Positions 36,301 to 48,300 of a stretch of 64,000 nucleotides of DNA are shown one piece after another. Position numbers and translations under genes: made by a program. Positions within the stretch are counted from its first letter, which is position 1. Each line of letters opens with the position of its first letter. The notes beneath the pieces are model-generated. The model ran no database searches and had not been told where the DNA came from. It worked only from the letters and a program-made list of their open reading frames with translations. Source of the DNA: Aureococcus anophagefferens (Eukaryota > Sar > Pelagophyceae > Pelagomonadales > Pelagomonadaceae); contig NW_008705578.1 of the NCBI RefSeq assembly GCF_000186865.1, forward strand, positions 529,300 through 593,299, given 5' to 3'.

Positions 36301-39300
36301 TCGAGCGACACGACCTGTTGCTCGTAGACGACGCCGGCCTAGGGGAAATTCGTGGTCGTCGGGGAACACGTGCAAAAGGAACGCCGGCCGCGCGCCATGC
36401 CGACTGCGAGAGACGAGCCGCTGGCCGTCGTCTGAGACGCAGCGGCACCGCTGCGAGCCGCCACGGTCATCGACGCGCGACTGAGCACTCCTCCGCCGAC
36501 CAAGTTCAACGGTTGCACCTTAAACGCGTAGAGCGAGTCGGTCGTCAAGCCAGTAGCTTCGAAGTCGAGAACATCGGGAGCGTCCGAGCCTGGGCAGGAC
36601 AAGAGAGATTCAATGTCGCTTCAACGTGAGTGTTTCGCGCGCGCGCGTTCCACGCTTCGAGACCGTTCCGAGAGATGATCGCTCGTCCAAAAATCAGCCG
36701 AAACGAGTGGAAAACGGCCGAGAAAGGAGCCTTTGAAGTTGGGAATTTCGCTCTCTTGTCCTGCCCTGGTTCGAGCCGTTGTAGACGAGCACGGCGCTCG
36801 TACCGGGCAGCACCGTCTCGACGTACGCCGCGGGCGTCGCCGAGTCGTAGCTGAGCCTTCCCGAAGTTGCTCGCATCAGGGGCAGGTCGCCGGCTTCCGA
36901 CAGGAACGTAACCAACCATTCAGCTGCGCCCCACGACGACGTCGTGTTGCGCGAGACTTCAACGACCGACAGCGTCGACAGGTCCTCGAGGTACGCCTTG
37001 ACGTCCTCGGCGCTTGCGTCGACGTCGATAGCCTCCGTCTCGGCGCCGTCGAAGCTGAGCGTGAAGGTGCCTGTCAGCTCGGAGCTGCCCGACAAGATCC
37101 GCTCGACGGTGACCTGCGATGGGTGCGTCAGAGAACAGCGGGCCCCAGCACGCTGCGACGCGGCTGCTCGCATTCGCGTCGTACGAGCTGTCCGCGGCCA
37201 CGATACTCTCCTCGTCAACAGCAAGGAGGTCCACAGAGCCCGTCCCGAGAAAGCTGATCGTCTTGTTCGACGACGAGTAGCCCGCGTTGCCGACGACGGA
37301 TACGCAGCCCGAACACCCAAGAGCAGTCTCAATCGCCGAACTCCAGACGCTGTTCGAATCTGCCGGGGTGAGCGAGGTGCTCGTCCATTGCCCGGAGACA
37401 TAGAGCCGGATCGACGTCGTGTCGCTGTCGACATTGGTGAAGAGCAGTCGCTGGGTCTCGTCTCGCGGCGCGGAGCTCGTTACGATGACGCGTTGGACTT
37501 CCTGCTTCACCGGGTCGGGGTCGGAGACGGAGTTCAGCCTATGAAGGATACAATTTGAAGCATCTGACACGCAGAGATGCATCGACGCAGGGAATGACGA
37601 GGCACCAGGATACATGTACAAATTGTAACCAGTAATAGCGGAGCCGCCCGTGGAATTCGGAGCGGGCGCGCGCCAGCCGACGTGTACGCTCGTCTCGCCA
37701 ACCTGCGTAGATGGGTGCATCAGAGATCAGCAGGCTCCGGCATGCGACGACGCGGCTGTTCGACATCGATGTTCTTCACGCGAACGCCAGCATAGGTATG
37801 GTTGCCGTCAAAATCCATCCCTGGAACCGTCCCGGCAATAGCACTCATCACTGGGCTCCTGCTCGAGCGTCCCTTGGCGTTGACCGCTTGCACATAGAAT
37901 CGATACAACTCGCCCTCGGAGAGCTGGTCCACGACGTGGCGCATGACGACGGAGCGGCCCGGCAGCTTGTCGACGGAGGGAATGTCCGCGTCGAGGACGA
38001 TTTTAGAAAATTCTTTCGAAGGCGGCGCCATCCACAACCTAAACAAGAACAAATCCAGCCGAACTCACACAAATCAGGGGAACAGGAGGCGTAGAAATTA
38101 TGGGAAACGTCCGTCGTCGCCGTGGTGCCCAGAAGGGCCCATCGGCGCCGCGCCGCGAGCCCCGTGGCCAGCGGAGCCGCGGTTCGACGCCGAGGTCCGG
38201 GCCGCCGCGTCCGTCGACGCAGCGGCCCCGGTTGCTGTGCTTCATCAGCACGCGGCGTCCGCGAGCCCGCCGCGGACGGGTCCGCGGTCAGCGCGTCGGA
38301 GCTCCGCGTCGAGCGACGCCAGCTCGAGCGCCGCAAGGCCAAGCGCCGCCAGCCCAAGCGCCGCCGCGTCGAGCGCCGCCCGCCCGCCGACCGGACGCTT
38401 CCGTCGAGCTCCGCGTCTGCCCTAGCCAGACGTCCGCGGGCCCGCTGCGGGCCCAGGGCCACGGCCTCGGAGCTCCGCCTCGAGTGGCGCCGGTCCGAGC
38501 GGCGCCGGCCCGAGCGCCGCGTCGAGCGCCGCGTCGAGCGCCGCCGGCCCGCCGACCGGACGCCTCCGTCGAGCTCCGCGCGCTGCTGTGCTTCTCCAGC
38601 AAGAGCCAGGCGTCCGCGGCGGGCCCGCCGCGGACGGGCCCAGGGCCGCGACCTCGAAGCTCTGCGTCGAGCGCCGGGTCCAGCGGCCCTAGGAGCGCCG
38701 CCGCCTCGAGCGAAGCCGCCCCGAGAACGGACGCCTCCCGACGGAGCAGGACCGCGGGCCGGACGGAGTAGCGGTCCAGCGCCGGGCACGGGTGTCGCCG
38801 CAGAAGCGCCTCGACTAGGGGTTCTAAGGGGCGAGCAGGGCGATGTGCCCGGCGAACTAGTGACCCGGGAAGCGGCGGCGGTGGTGGCCCGTGTAGGTAG
38901 AGGAGCGCGACGGGGAACGACGACGCTTGCGTTTACGGAAATTCGGAGACGAGCAGCCGGACGGCGTCGTAAGTAGAAACCATCTGGGAGGTAATCGTGA
39001 TGTTAGGTCGCCGAAAGCCAGCAGCTTCGAGCCGCGCTTCAATTTCGCAGACCAACTTTCCATCGCGCGCGATGTCGAACGCGAGGACGAGTGGCTTTTT
39101 ACGCGCCGCGCCGTGATGGAGGATAAAGTGGTATTTCAGCGTCATGCGCGAGCATTCGCGGGCCGCGAGATAGTGCGGGTACTCAATGAATAATGCGACC
39201 TGCAGCTCCGCGTAGAGGTGACGAAGAAGGTCCTGGTACTGTCCGTTGTTCTGTCTCGGCGAGCATTGCCGGCCCACGATTTGAATGGCAGGGCTGATAC

Positions 39301-42300
39301 GCGCAAGCGCGTAGTCGCGCGCCCGAGTGGTCAATGCCGTAGCGGACGTTTGGCGCAAGCCCCACCCAATCGCGGCGGCGATGCACTCATTCAGCAGCCG
39401 CGCGAGCAGCGCGAGCGAGCCGGCCGCCTCGACCACAGACGGGTCAAAGGCGACGAACCGCCCGGTGGACGTCGCCCTCGGATCAAGCGCACCTCCGGTG
39501 TACGTGAGGAGTTTCAAGTCGCGCACGAGGAGGATGAACGCTGGCAGAGCGCCGAGCGCACGGAACGATTCGACGGAAACTTTGCCATCGCGGGGCCCAT
39601 CGCGGGGCCTCGAGGGGTACTTCCAGTACGACTCGAAGAGAACTTCCAAGTCGTCCAACAATTCCTCAGTCGGGACGTCCACAGCCGCCGTCGTGCGACC
39701 GTTCGGGCCCGAAATCAGCGGGTCGTCAGGGTCCGACTGCACCAGGAACGTCCGTCGGATCCCGATGGCGATCTCGAGGAACGCGAGGATCTGCATCCGC
39801 ACACCGACGCCAGCTTTGTCGTCGCGGGCGGCTTTCTTCCTGATAGAAGGCTTGAGGCCGCCGCCGGGAGCTCGAAGTTTTTTCACTAATTTCCGGAGGA
39901 ATACGTGGGTTGCGTTGTAGGAAACACGCACCCGTTGAGCTTCCGTGATGGCCGCCGAGCCAGGCGTTGCCTTCACGCCGCAGCCCGCGGCCTGGGGCGC
40001 CTGCGCGAGCTCCGCGTGCGCCAGGTCCTCGGAGTTGAGCGACATTTCCTGGTCCGTGGGCTCGAGCGCCCGCGCCGAGCCGAAGACGCCGAGGCTGCCC
40101 TTGACGCCATCGAACTCCGGCGCCAGCCGGCGCACGATGTCGGCGACGTCGCCGGGCGTCAATGCTTCGGCACCGGTCCCAAGTTCGGCGGCGATGCTCT
40201 TGAAGGGCACGCCTGCTCTCGCGCATGCGACGATGTCGACCTCGCTACGATGACGCACGTCCCGCTCCTGCTCGCGGGCGGCCTTCTCCTCGGCCTCGGC
40301 CTTCTCCGCCTTCTCGCGATCGGCGGCGCGCTCCTTCATCTCCATGGCGTAGTGCTTGAGCTTCGTCTCGACGTTCAGCGTCGACACGATCACGGAGCCC
40401 GGGTTGTCGTCGAAGTGTTTCACCAGCGCCTTGACGGCGACCTTCGGTATGTTCGACATTGGTGCGTTCGCGGCGCGGCAGAATTCGTTCAAGACGCGGC
40501 TATCCAGGTAGCTGCTTCGGAACAGGTCATCCAGGAGATCCTCGCGACGAAGCGGGTTCTTGTCGACGTGCACGAAGACTTTCGCGTCGTTGGCCTGCTT
40601 GGCGCCGAGCTCCGAGTGCTGCGATAACCCGGCGTGGTAGACGAAGTAAGGCCTCGTCACGGCCTGGCTGCTGGCGATTTGATTCGCTCTGACCGGTGGT
40701 GCTTCAGGTACGGCAGTCGTGGGATCCGCGCGCAGGTCCACGGCAAGCTTGAGCACAGCGGTGCGCTCCGCGGCGGACTCGCACTGCTCCAAGGCGAAAC
40801 CAATCAGATTGTCTTCGACTGGCATGCGAGAGATGAGCATGAAGCCGTCAGGCTTGGTCGCGAAGAACGAGCGAAGTCGATCGAGCGTCCGCGTTCTTGA
40901 TGTTGAGTGGTCGAGCTCCAGATTCAGAGCACGCAAGTACTCCCGTAGTTCGAACAGGTTAATGAAGTCTTTGTGCATTGGGGGCAACGCGGCTCTGCGG
41001 TTGAGCTCCGCGAGCGTCAGCGGCACGCGTTCGAGGTGCACGAGGACCAAAATCCGGTTCTTTCTCATAATAGCCGTGGTTGTTGTCTGCTTGCGCGATG
41101 AATCTTTGACAAGGACCCAGTTCGTAGTCGCATTTGGGTCGAGGCTGTACTCGGCAGTCTGTTTTGCTTCAATCGTAAGCATGCCTCGACTCAACCAAGA
41201 GCGAGGAGACAGATCCAGAGAGCCCTCCTCGCCGCCGCCGTCCTCGTCGCCGTCCCGCGAGTCGCCGGAGCCCTCGTCGAGCTCGACGGACGCGGCGCTC
41301 GTGACGCTCTTGCCCTTGAGGCCGGACGCGAAGGACGCGCCGGAGCCGAAGCCGGAGACGCCGCGGCCGCGGCCGCCGCGGTCCGCGAGGATCCCCGACG
41401 CCTCGTCGTCCGGCTCGGAGCCGTCGTCGTCGCCGCGCGTGCGCTTGTCCACGAAGAACTCCTCGCCGCTGGAGCCGTCGCCGTCGGACTCCACGTAGTT
41501 GTCGCAGCGTCGCAGCCGCCCCTCGCCGAGGCGCGTCCGCGAAGCCACGGTGCCATCGAGAGCATCATCCACGGCCTCATCGAGAGCACGAGCGCCCGCG
41601 CGATGCCCAGGGCCGCCGCCGGATCCATCGCTGAGGCCGCCCAGGTCGGGACCCAGCGACGGACCATCGGCGGAAGCCATGGCGGGGCCGCGGCGCCGGC
41701 GGTCCGCGGCCGGCTTTCGCCGCGACCGCGTGCGGCTGAACACCGACGTGCCCCCGCGCTCGTGAAGCCCCGGGCCGCCGCCGCCGAAGCCGCCGGCGCC
41801 GCTCAAGTAGGTCTCGGACCCGCTCGAGTCGCCGGAGAGGTCCATCGCGTCGACGCCGCCGCCGAAGCCGGAGCCGCGGCTCAGGTCAGCGCCCGGCGAG
41901 GACTCGGGCGGGTGCCCCGCGGCGCGAGGCGCCTCGCCGCCGACGAGGCCCGGGGTCCCGCCGCCGGAGCCGCCGCCGAAGCCGCCGCTGAGGCCGCCCG
42001 GGTCCGCGCCGACGTCGCCGCGGCCGGAGCCGCCGCGGCCGTAGCCGCCGCCGCGGTCCGCGAAGCCCAGGTCCTCGCCGAAGTCGCCCTCGCCGCCGGA
42101 CCCGCCGTCCAGCGTCGCGACCTGGAGCGCCGCGCCGGGCGACGCCTTGGACCCGCTCGAGTCGCCGGGCTCGCCGGAGAGGTCCACGCCGCGGTCCGCG
42201 AGGCCCAGGTCGCGGCCGCGCGGCACGTACTCCATGTCCGCGTCCCACGCGGGGAAGAGGTCGATGACGAGCTCCGGCGGGTCGCCGTCGCGCGCGGGCA

Positions 42301-45300
42301 GCAGCGACGCGACGCCCACGGGCGTCGCGGGCAAGCTCGCCGAGGCGGCTTCGGGGCGCCGGAGCTCGGCGGCCGCGGCGCGCCGAACGGCGCGGCGCTG
42401 GCGCCGGCGCTCGAAGAGGCTCTGGAGGAACTTCTCCCGGGCGTCGCCCGCGGGCACGACGGTCTCGACGAACCCGCGCGTGTCGGCCTCGTCCGCGTTC
42501 ATGTCGAACATCTGCCGCAGCGCGACGTCGTGCAGCTTCAGCGCCAGCCCCAGCTCCGCGAGGCGGTCCGTCGCCCAGATCGCGTCGCCGTCGCCGCCGA
42601 TGGAGTCGTCGCCGGAGCCCGGGTCCGCGAAGCCGCCGGAGCCCGGGTCCTCGAAGCCGCCGAAGCCGCCGAAGCCGCCGTCGCGCGGCACCGCCCACGC
42701 GACCTGGGCAGGAAACGGCTGATTCGACACGCTTCGAAATGAGTGTTCCGCGCGCGCGCGTTCCGGAAAACGCATCCACGCTTCGAGAGCGCCCCGAGGG
42801 ATGATCGCTCGTCCAAAAATCAGCCGAAACGAGTGGAAAGCGGCCGAGATCGGAGCCTTTGAAGTTGGGAACGTCGCACCCTTTTCCTGCGCTGGTGAGC
42901 GCGAGCTTGCCCTCGAGGAGGAGCGCGTCGCCCTCGACGACGCCCGCGGGCACGCGCAGCCGGAAGGCCGGCGTGCCCGGCGCCTCGACGAGGAGCGGCG
43001 CCCCCACCTCGTGGCTCGCGGGCACCGCGAACGCGACGACGCCCCCGACCCGAGAGCCGACGACGCGCGTCGCGGCCTGGTCGCTCGGCGGCCCGGCCGC
43101 CGCCGCGCCGCCGAGCGACTCGAGCACGAGCTCCGCCGGGCCGGACGAATGGAATTCGAACGACCCGACGGCCACGGGCCGCGCGGCGGACGCGCCGCCT
43201 GCGTTGAAATCAACCGCTGGTTTGGGACGTCCCGACCAAACTTTACAACATAGCAGCTCGGTCAAATCGAAGTCGAGTCGGCTGATTTTTGGACGAATCG
43301 ATTGCTCTCGTCGAGTTCTCGAAGCACGGCGGATGTGATTGTGTCGAAACATTCGAATACGCTCACATTGAAGTCGAGTTGAAGATTTGATGTGCACACG
43401 GCGCGGCGCCGGTGCGCCGGGAAAGTACCACGTTGCCCGCGAAGGCGACCCAGTCGCCTTCGCGGGCCCCGGGGGGCACGAGGACCTTGACTTTCCCCAT
43501 GCCCGGGAGCGCGACGACGACGGGCGCGCCGGGCTCGTCGAGCTCGCCGTCCGCGGGCACCGCGAACCAGAGACGAGTCCCTGCGCCGCCGACGCGCCCG
43601 AGGCCCGCCGGCGGCGGCGCGGCCTGGGCCTCGCCGCCGCGGCCGGAACCGGAGCTGCGCTCCAGCGCCGCGGCCGCGGCGTAGCGCCGCTCGTGCGGCA
43701 GCGGCGACGGGGCCGCGGGGGCCCGACCGTGGCCGTCGCCGTGGCCGTGGCCGTCGCCCTCGCGCTCGTCGTCGGCGTCGAAGCCGCCGCCGAAGTCCTC
43801 GTCGCCGAAGCCGTTCGCGCCGACGCCCGCGTCGCCCGCGTCGCCCATGAAGACGTCCCGGAAGCCGTTCGCGCCGACGCCGGAGTCGCCCGCGTCGCCG
43901 GAGTCGCCCGCGTCGTCCATGACGACGTCGCCGTTGCCGTCGCGGGGCCGCGGCGCGCTCGTCTCGTCCTCGGAGGCCTTCGACGGGTCGTAGGGCACGC
44001 CCATGCCCCAGCCCTCGCACCCCGGCCGGAGCTTGGCGATCAGTCGCCGGTCCGCGGCGCCGAGCGCCGCCGGCTTGGAGCGCGGCTCGTCGCCGAGGTC
44101 GAGGTCGCGCGCGCGCCGCGCGCCGCGCACCGCCTCGCCCTCGGACGGGTCGTCGGGCACGCCCATGCCCCAGTTCCCGCACCCCAGCCGCAGCTTGACG
44201 ACCACCCGCGGGTCCGTCGTTCGCACCGGCGCCGCGGGCGTCGCGCCGCCCGAAACCACGGCGACCTCGGCCTCGCCGTCGTTCTGGCAGTTCATGTCGG
44301 CGTCATTCCACCATCGCGCGCGGTCGGCGCCCGCTCGCGTGGCCGGCGTGACCAGGTTCACCGCGCGCCGTCGCCCGTCGCCCGGCGTCGACGCCGCCGC
44401 CGCGGCCGAGCCGGCTGAACGCGCCCGCCCGCGCGCTAAACCGTCCGCGGCGACGCCGCGGACCACCCCGCGGCCCCAGAGCGGCGCCGCGTCGTCGCGC
44501 GCGCGATTTTGAGCGGACCCAGGAGAGCTGCTCGGACGCCGCCCCCGACCGCCGTCGTCGCCGCTCGCGCCGCGCCGCGAGCCTCGCCCCGGCGACTCGG
44601 AGCGGTCGCTCCGGGACCCGTACGAGTCCTCGTCGCTGCTCATGATGTCGCTCGTCGCGCCCAGCGCCGCGCCGCCGCCCCGGCCTCGCTCGTGCACCGA
44701 AATCTGATCGACTTTTTCCACCTTGACCGCCGCGTGTGCAGCGCCCTTGAGGGGGCGTGGATGGGCGAGCAGACGTGCAAACGGCCGCTCGACACGCCCT
44801 CAAAGTGTGCGAAGCAGCGGGAGTCGCCGGCGATGTCTCGCACCTCAAAAGCTCTCGCCCTCAGGAGCTTGTGGCGATTTTTCTCTCTCTCTCCCCTTTG
44901 CCTCAGGACTTGAGCAAGTACTCGCCGCCCCGCCGCTGCGTCGCCGCGTCAAGCCCCGGGCGCCTCGCCGCCTCGTCATGTCGCAGTCGTCGTCTACCGC
45001 CAAAGAGGGGGCGCTGTCTGCCGCGCAGCTAGAGTTGTGGCTCGAACTCCATGAGGGCACTCACAATTTCGGCAAGTTCATGGCGTCGCGCAAGACCGCG
45101 TTCGCGGCCTGCTCGCACCTGCTCCAATGCCTCTGCCCCATCTTCGAGAACAAGAAACCGGTGCGTCCGCTTCTCCCGCCCCTCCCCCGCGTCGCGCGCG
45201 CCCGATCGTCCGCCGACGAAGCGTCCGTCCGCAGAATTGGAAGCAAGTCAATCAGCTCATGACGCAGCTCTACCTCAAGACCATGGACTTCGCGGCGTGC

Positions 45301-48300
45301 GACGAGCGCGCCCGCCACTCGCTGCGCGACACGGCCGGGAATGCGCTCACGGCGTCCCCGACGTCGTCGCCCGACGTCCGCGGCGAGATCGTCGGCACGC
45401 TCCTCGTCGCGCTGAAGCTCGAGTCCATCGGCGAGGACAAGTACGAGCGCAAGTGCGACGCCGCCGACGTGCTGCGGGCGATCGACGCGCTCCCGACGCA
45501 CACGGCCGGCAACAAGCGCATCCCCATGCCCGCGGTCGTCGAGACGCTCCGGTCGTCCATCGGCGACATGGCCACGGTGCCCGGGTCGCAGCTCGAGGAC
45601 TCGCAAACGATGCTGCCCAGCCAGGCGAGCCAGAGCGAGGCCACCTTCGGGCCGGAGGCCCAGTACCCGCCCGGCGAGACGCCCTATTCCTCCGCGCCGT
45701 CGCAGGAGTCCGTGCCGTCGCAGTCGCAGCAGCGCGACACGCCCGCGTCCCAGGGCAAGAAGCGGCCCGTGCCCAAGACGCCGCCCAAGGCCAAGGCCAA
45801 GGACACGGGCGGCACGTCGCCGCCGCGGCGCAAGAAGGCCAAGAAGGCCGTCGAGGCCGAGGAGGCCGCCGAGGCCGAGGCCGCCGACGACGACGAGGTC
45901 GAGATCGTCAAGCGCGAGGCCCACCGCGCCGACTGCAAGAAGAAGCTCGAGGACCTCAAGAAGCAGGCGGCCAAGGCCGACGACCTCGAGCAGGAGATCG
46001 CCGAGCTCACGGCCGAGAACGAGAAGCTCAAGAAGGAGAACGCGCAGCTCAAGAAGGACTACGCGGAGTACGAGAACATGTTCGAGTAGACGCCCGGCGC
46101 CATGAGCACGAAGAAGAAGCACCGCGGCGCGCGCCGAGGTCCCGCACGCCGAGGCCGCGCGCGCCGAGGCCGCGCGCGCCGAGGCCGCGCGCGCCGAGGC
46201 CGCGCGCGCCGAGGCCGCGCGCGCCGAGGTCCCGCACACCCCAATTCCCCACCGAACCCGCCCCGCGCGCGCGCGCGATTAAAGACTCGACGCCGGATAC
46301 GCGCTGGTAGCTCGTGATGTTGCTGCCCCCGTTATCGACCGGCGCATCCCAGTGCACCGCGATGGACGCGTCGCCGGGGGCCACCGTCCCGATGCCGCCC
46401 GTCGATCCTTGGCGCGGCGCCATCGGAGCGAGCGGAGCGCGCGGAGCGCGCACGGTGAAGACCGAGACCGGGCTGAATTCGCCGTAGCAGAGCAGGTCCG
46501 TGTCGCGCGACGAGCAATAATTGACAGCTCGCACAAGAAAGCGATACCTGCGTGGGCGCGTAGGTCATAGGTTCGTAGGCTCCGGACGAGGCTACGTAGA
46601 CACTGATCGGTACTGTTTGCCACTCTCGACCCCGACGCTCGTCTTGGTCCGCACCGTGAAGGCCATGGTGTCCGGCTGATCGCTCCCGTCGAAGACGATG
46701 CGCGACGCGCCACCCTCCCAGTTGTCGAGCCAGAGCTCGTAGCCCATCACGGGCGCGCCGCCGTCCTCGGTGGGGCGGTCCCACGCGACGGCCACGCTCA
46801 CGGCGGACGAGTTCAAGAGCCGAACCGCGGGGGGGGCGCCGGGCGCGTTCCACCTGCGGGAGCGCGTCGTCGCACGGTGCCCCGGGACGACGAGCGGAAG
46901 CTTGGCCTCTCGCCGAGGGCTCCGTGCGGCTCTCGAGCGGATCGCCGAGGGGGCACTAGGGGCTTTGGGACGCGTCCCGGTGCTCGCCTATCGGTACCGC
47001 CCCAAGGCCCTCCGTTCGTTCGTCGCACGAAGCCTTTCCGCTCGTTCGTCGCGCGGCCGGGGCGCTGGGAGAACCCCCGCGGCCCCGGACGGAACCGCGT
47101 CGCCCGAGAAGACCTCCGCGGCGCGGCCCCGCGTTGAAGTAGCACCGGTCTCGGGGGCTTCCGAATGGCATGTTGTCCTGCCGAGGATCTTTTGCAAGCC
47201 AGCCCCTCGGCGGTGGAGTGGACGTAGCACCTCTCCGGCGCCAGAGAAGCGGTGGGGCGTCGCGGCGCGGCCCCGGGTGTTGAAGTAGTTTCTCCGGGCG
47301 CTGGGCCGACGTCGGAGTCTCGTACTCAGGCTCGCTGAGCGAGTACGGCCCGAAGCCGAGCTCGTTGTGCCAGCGCGCGCGGACGTAGACGCGCTCGCCC
47401 GTCTCCAAGCCGAGGATGTCGTAGGCGTAGGGCTCGCCGCCGCTCAAATCCGTCTCGACGGCGACGCACTTGCCGTCTTCGTCGACGCGATCCGAGCACG
47501 TGCCAGGGCCGGTGCCGCGCACGACCTCCTCGATGGTTACATTTGGCGCCGACGATCCGCCCGTTAAGGTAGAGTTCGACTCGAGCCATTTCATGAGCGC
47601 CACGTCGCCCTCGTTGCAGACGTCCTCGAGGTCCTCCGTGAGCGAGCAGCCCCCGAAAGTGATGTACCAGGTGTAGCCGTCGCTGTTCGTGACGCGGGAG
47701 ACGTCGACGTCGCCGACGTGGTCCAGGTCCTCGAGGATCGCCTCGAACTGGGGCGCCTCGAGGTCGTTCTCGAGCAGATCCGTGTACTCGCACGCGTCGG
47801 CGTAGCCGTCCGCGTACGTGCTGTTGCAGAACATGAGCTGGAACGCGCCCTTGAGCGGTTCGCTGCCCTGCAGCCGCTCCTTGACCTCGCAGCTGGCGCC
47901 CGTGCCCTCGAGGTCCGACGTGTCGGGGACCAACAGCGCTAGGTTCCGCGAGTTCGGCGGGAAGTAGCCCGGATTCGACACGAAGGAGACGGTCCACGCG
48001 TATTCGCGCCGGCTGCCCGGAGCCGAGCGGAGGACGTCCACGTTCCCGACGTTCGGCAGGGCCTCGAGGCGCGCCTTCATCGTCGACGCGGCCGCGTTGA
48101 ACTCGATGGGCTCGGTGGTGTGCTGGCGAAGCCTATGGAAGAGCGGGGTTTCGGGCTCGTCCGGGGGCGTTTCGCCGCCGGAGTCGTATCTCACGGCGCG
48201 AGGGGGGTTCGAAGAAGGGGGTTCGACCGAAGGATCGGAGCCACTGCGCTCAGAATCGGAGCCACGCCGCTCCGGCGGCGAAACTCCCCCGGACGAGCCG

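Larger units (their letters stand above)
38039..46304 (-). other. Intron 7 of giant gene, 8,266 bp, hosting two genes
   Basis: Exon 7 ends NITSYQ and exon 8 starts LWMAPPSKEFSKIVLDADIP. Together they make one FN3 domain in phase 2, so the 8.3 kb between them must be an intron. The donor is GCGCGTAT (GC-AG) and the acceptor has a T-rich tract ending TTGTTTAG. Inside are a minus-strand gene (38933-44721) and a plus-strand gene (44978-46089), plus GC-rich repeats at both ends. I saw no terminal inverted repeats or target duplication, so insertion by a large mobile element is possible but unproven. Confidence 0.78.

Noticed and set aside
38100..38976. Plus-strand Arg/Ala/Pro-rich frames near 38.1-38.9 kb
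   Set aside because: Low-complexity translation of GC-rich repeats, with several frames open at once.
38039..46304. Intron 7 as a classic DNA transposon or retrotransposon
   Set aside because: No terminal repeats, target duplication, reverse transcriptase, integrase or recognisable transposase was found, so I only list it as an insertion of unknown kind.
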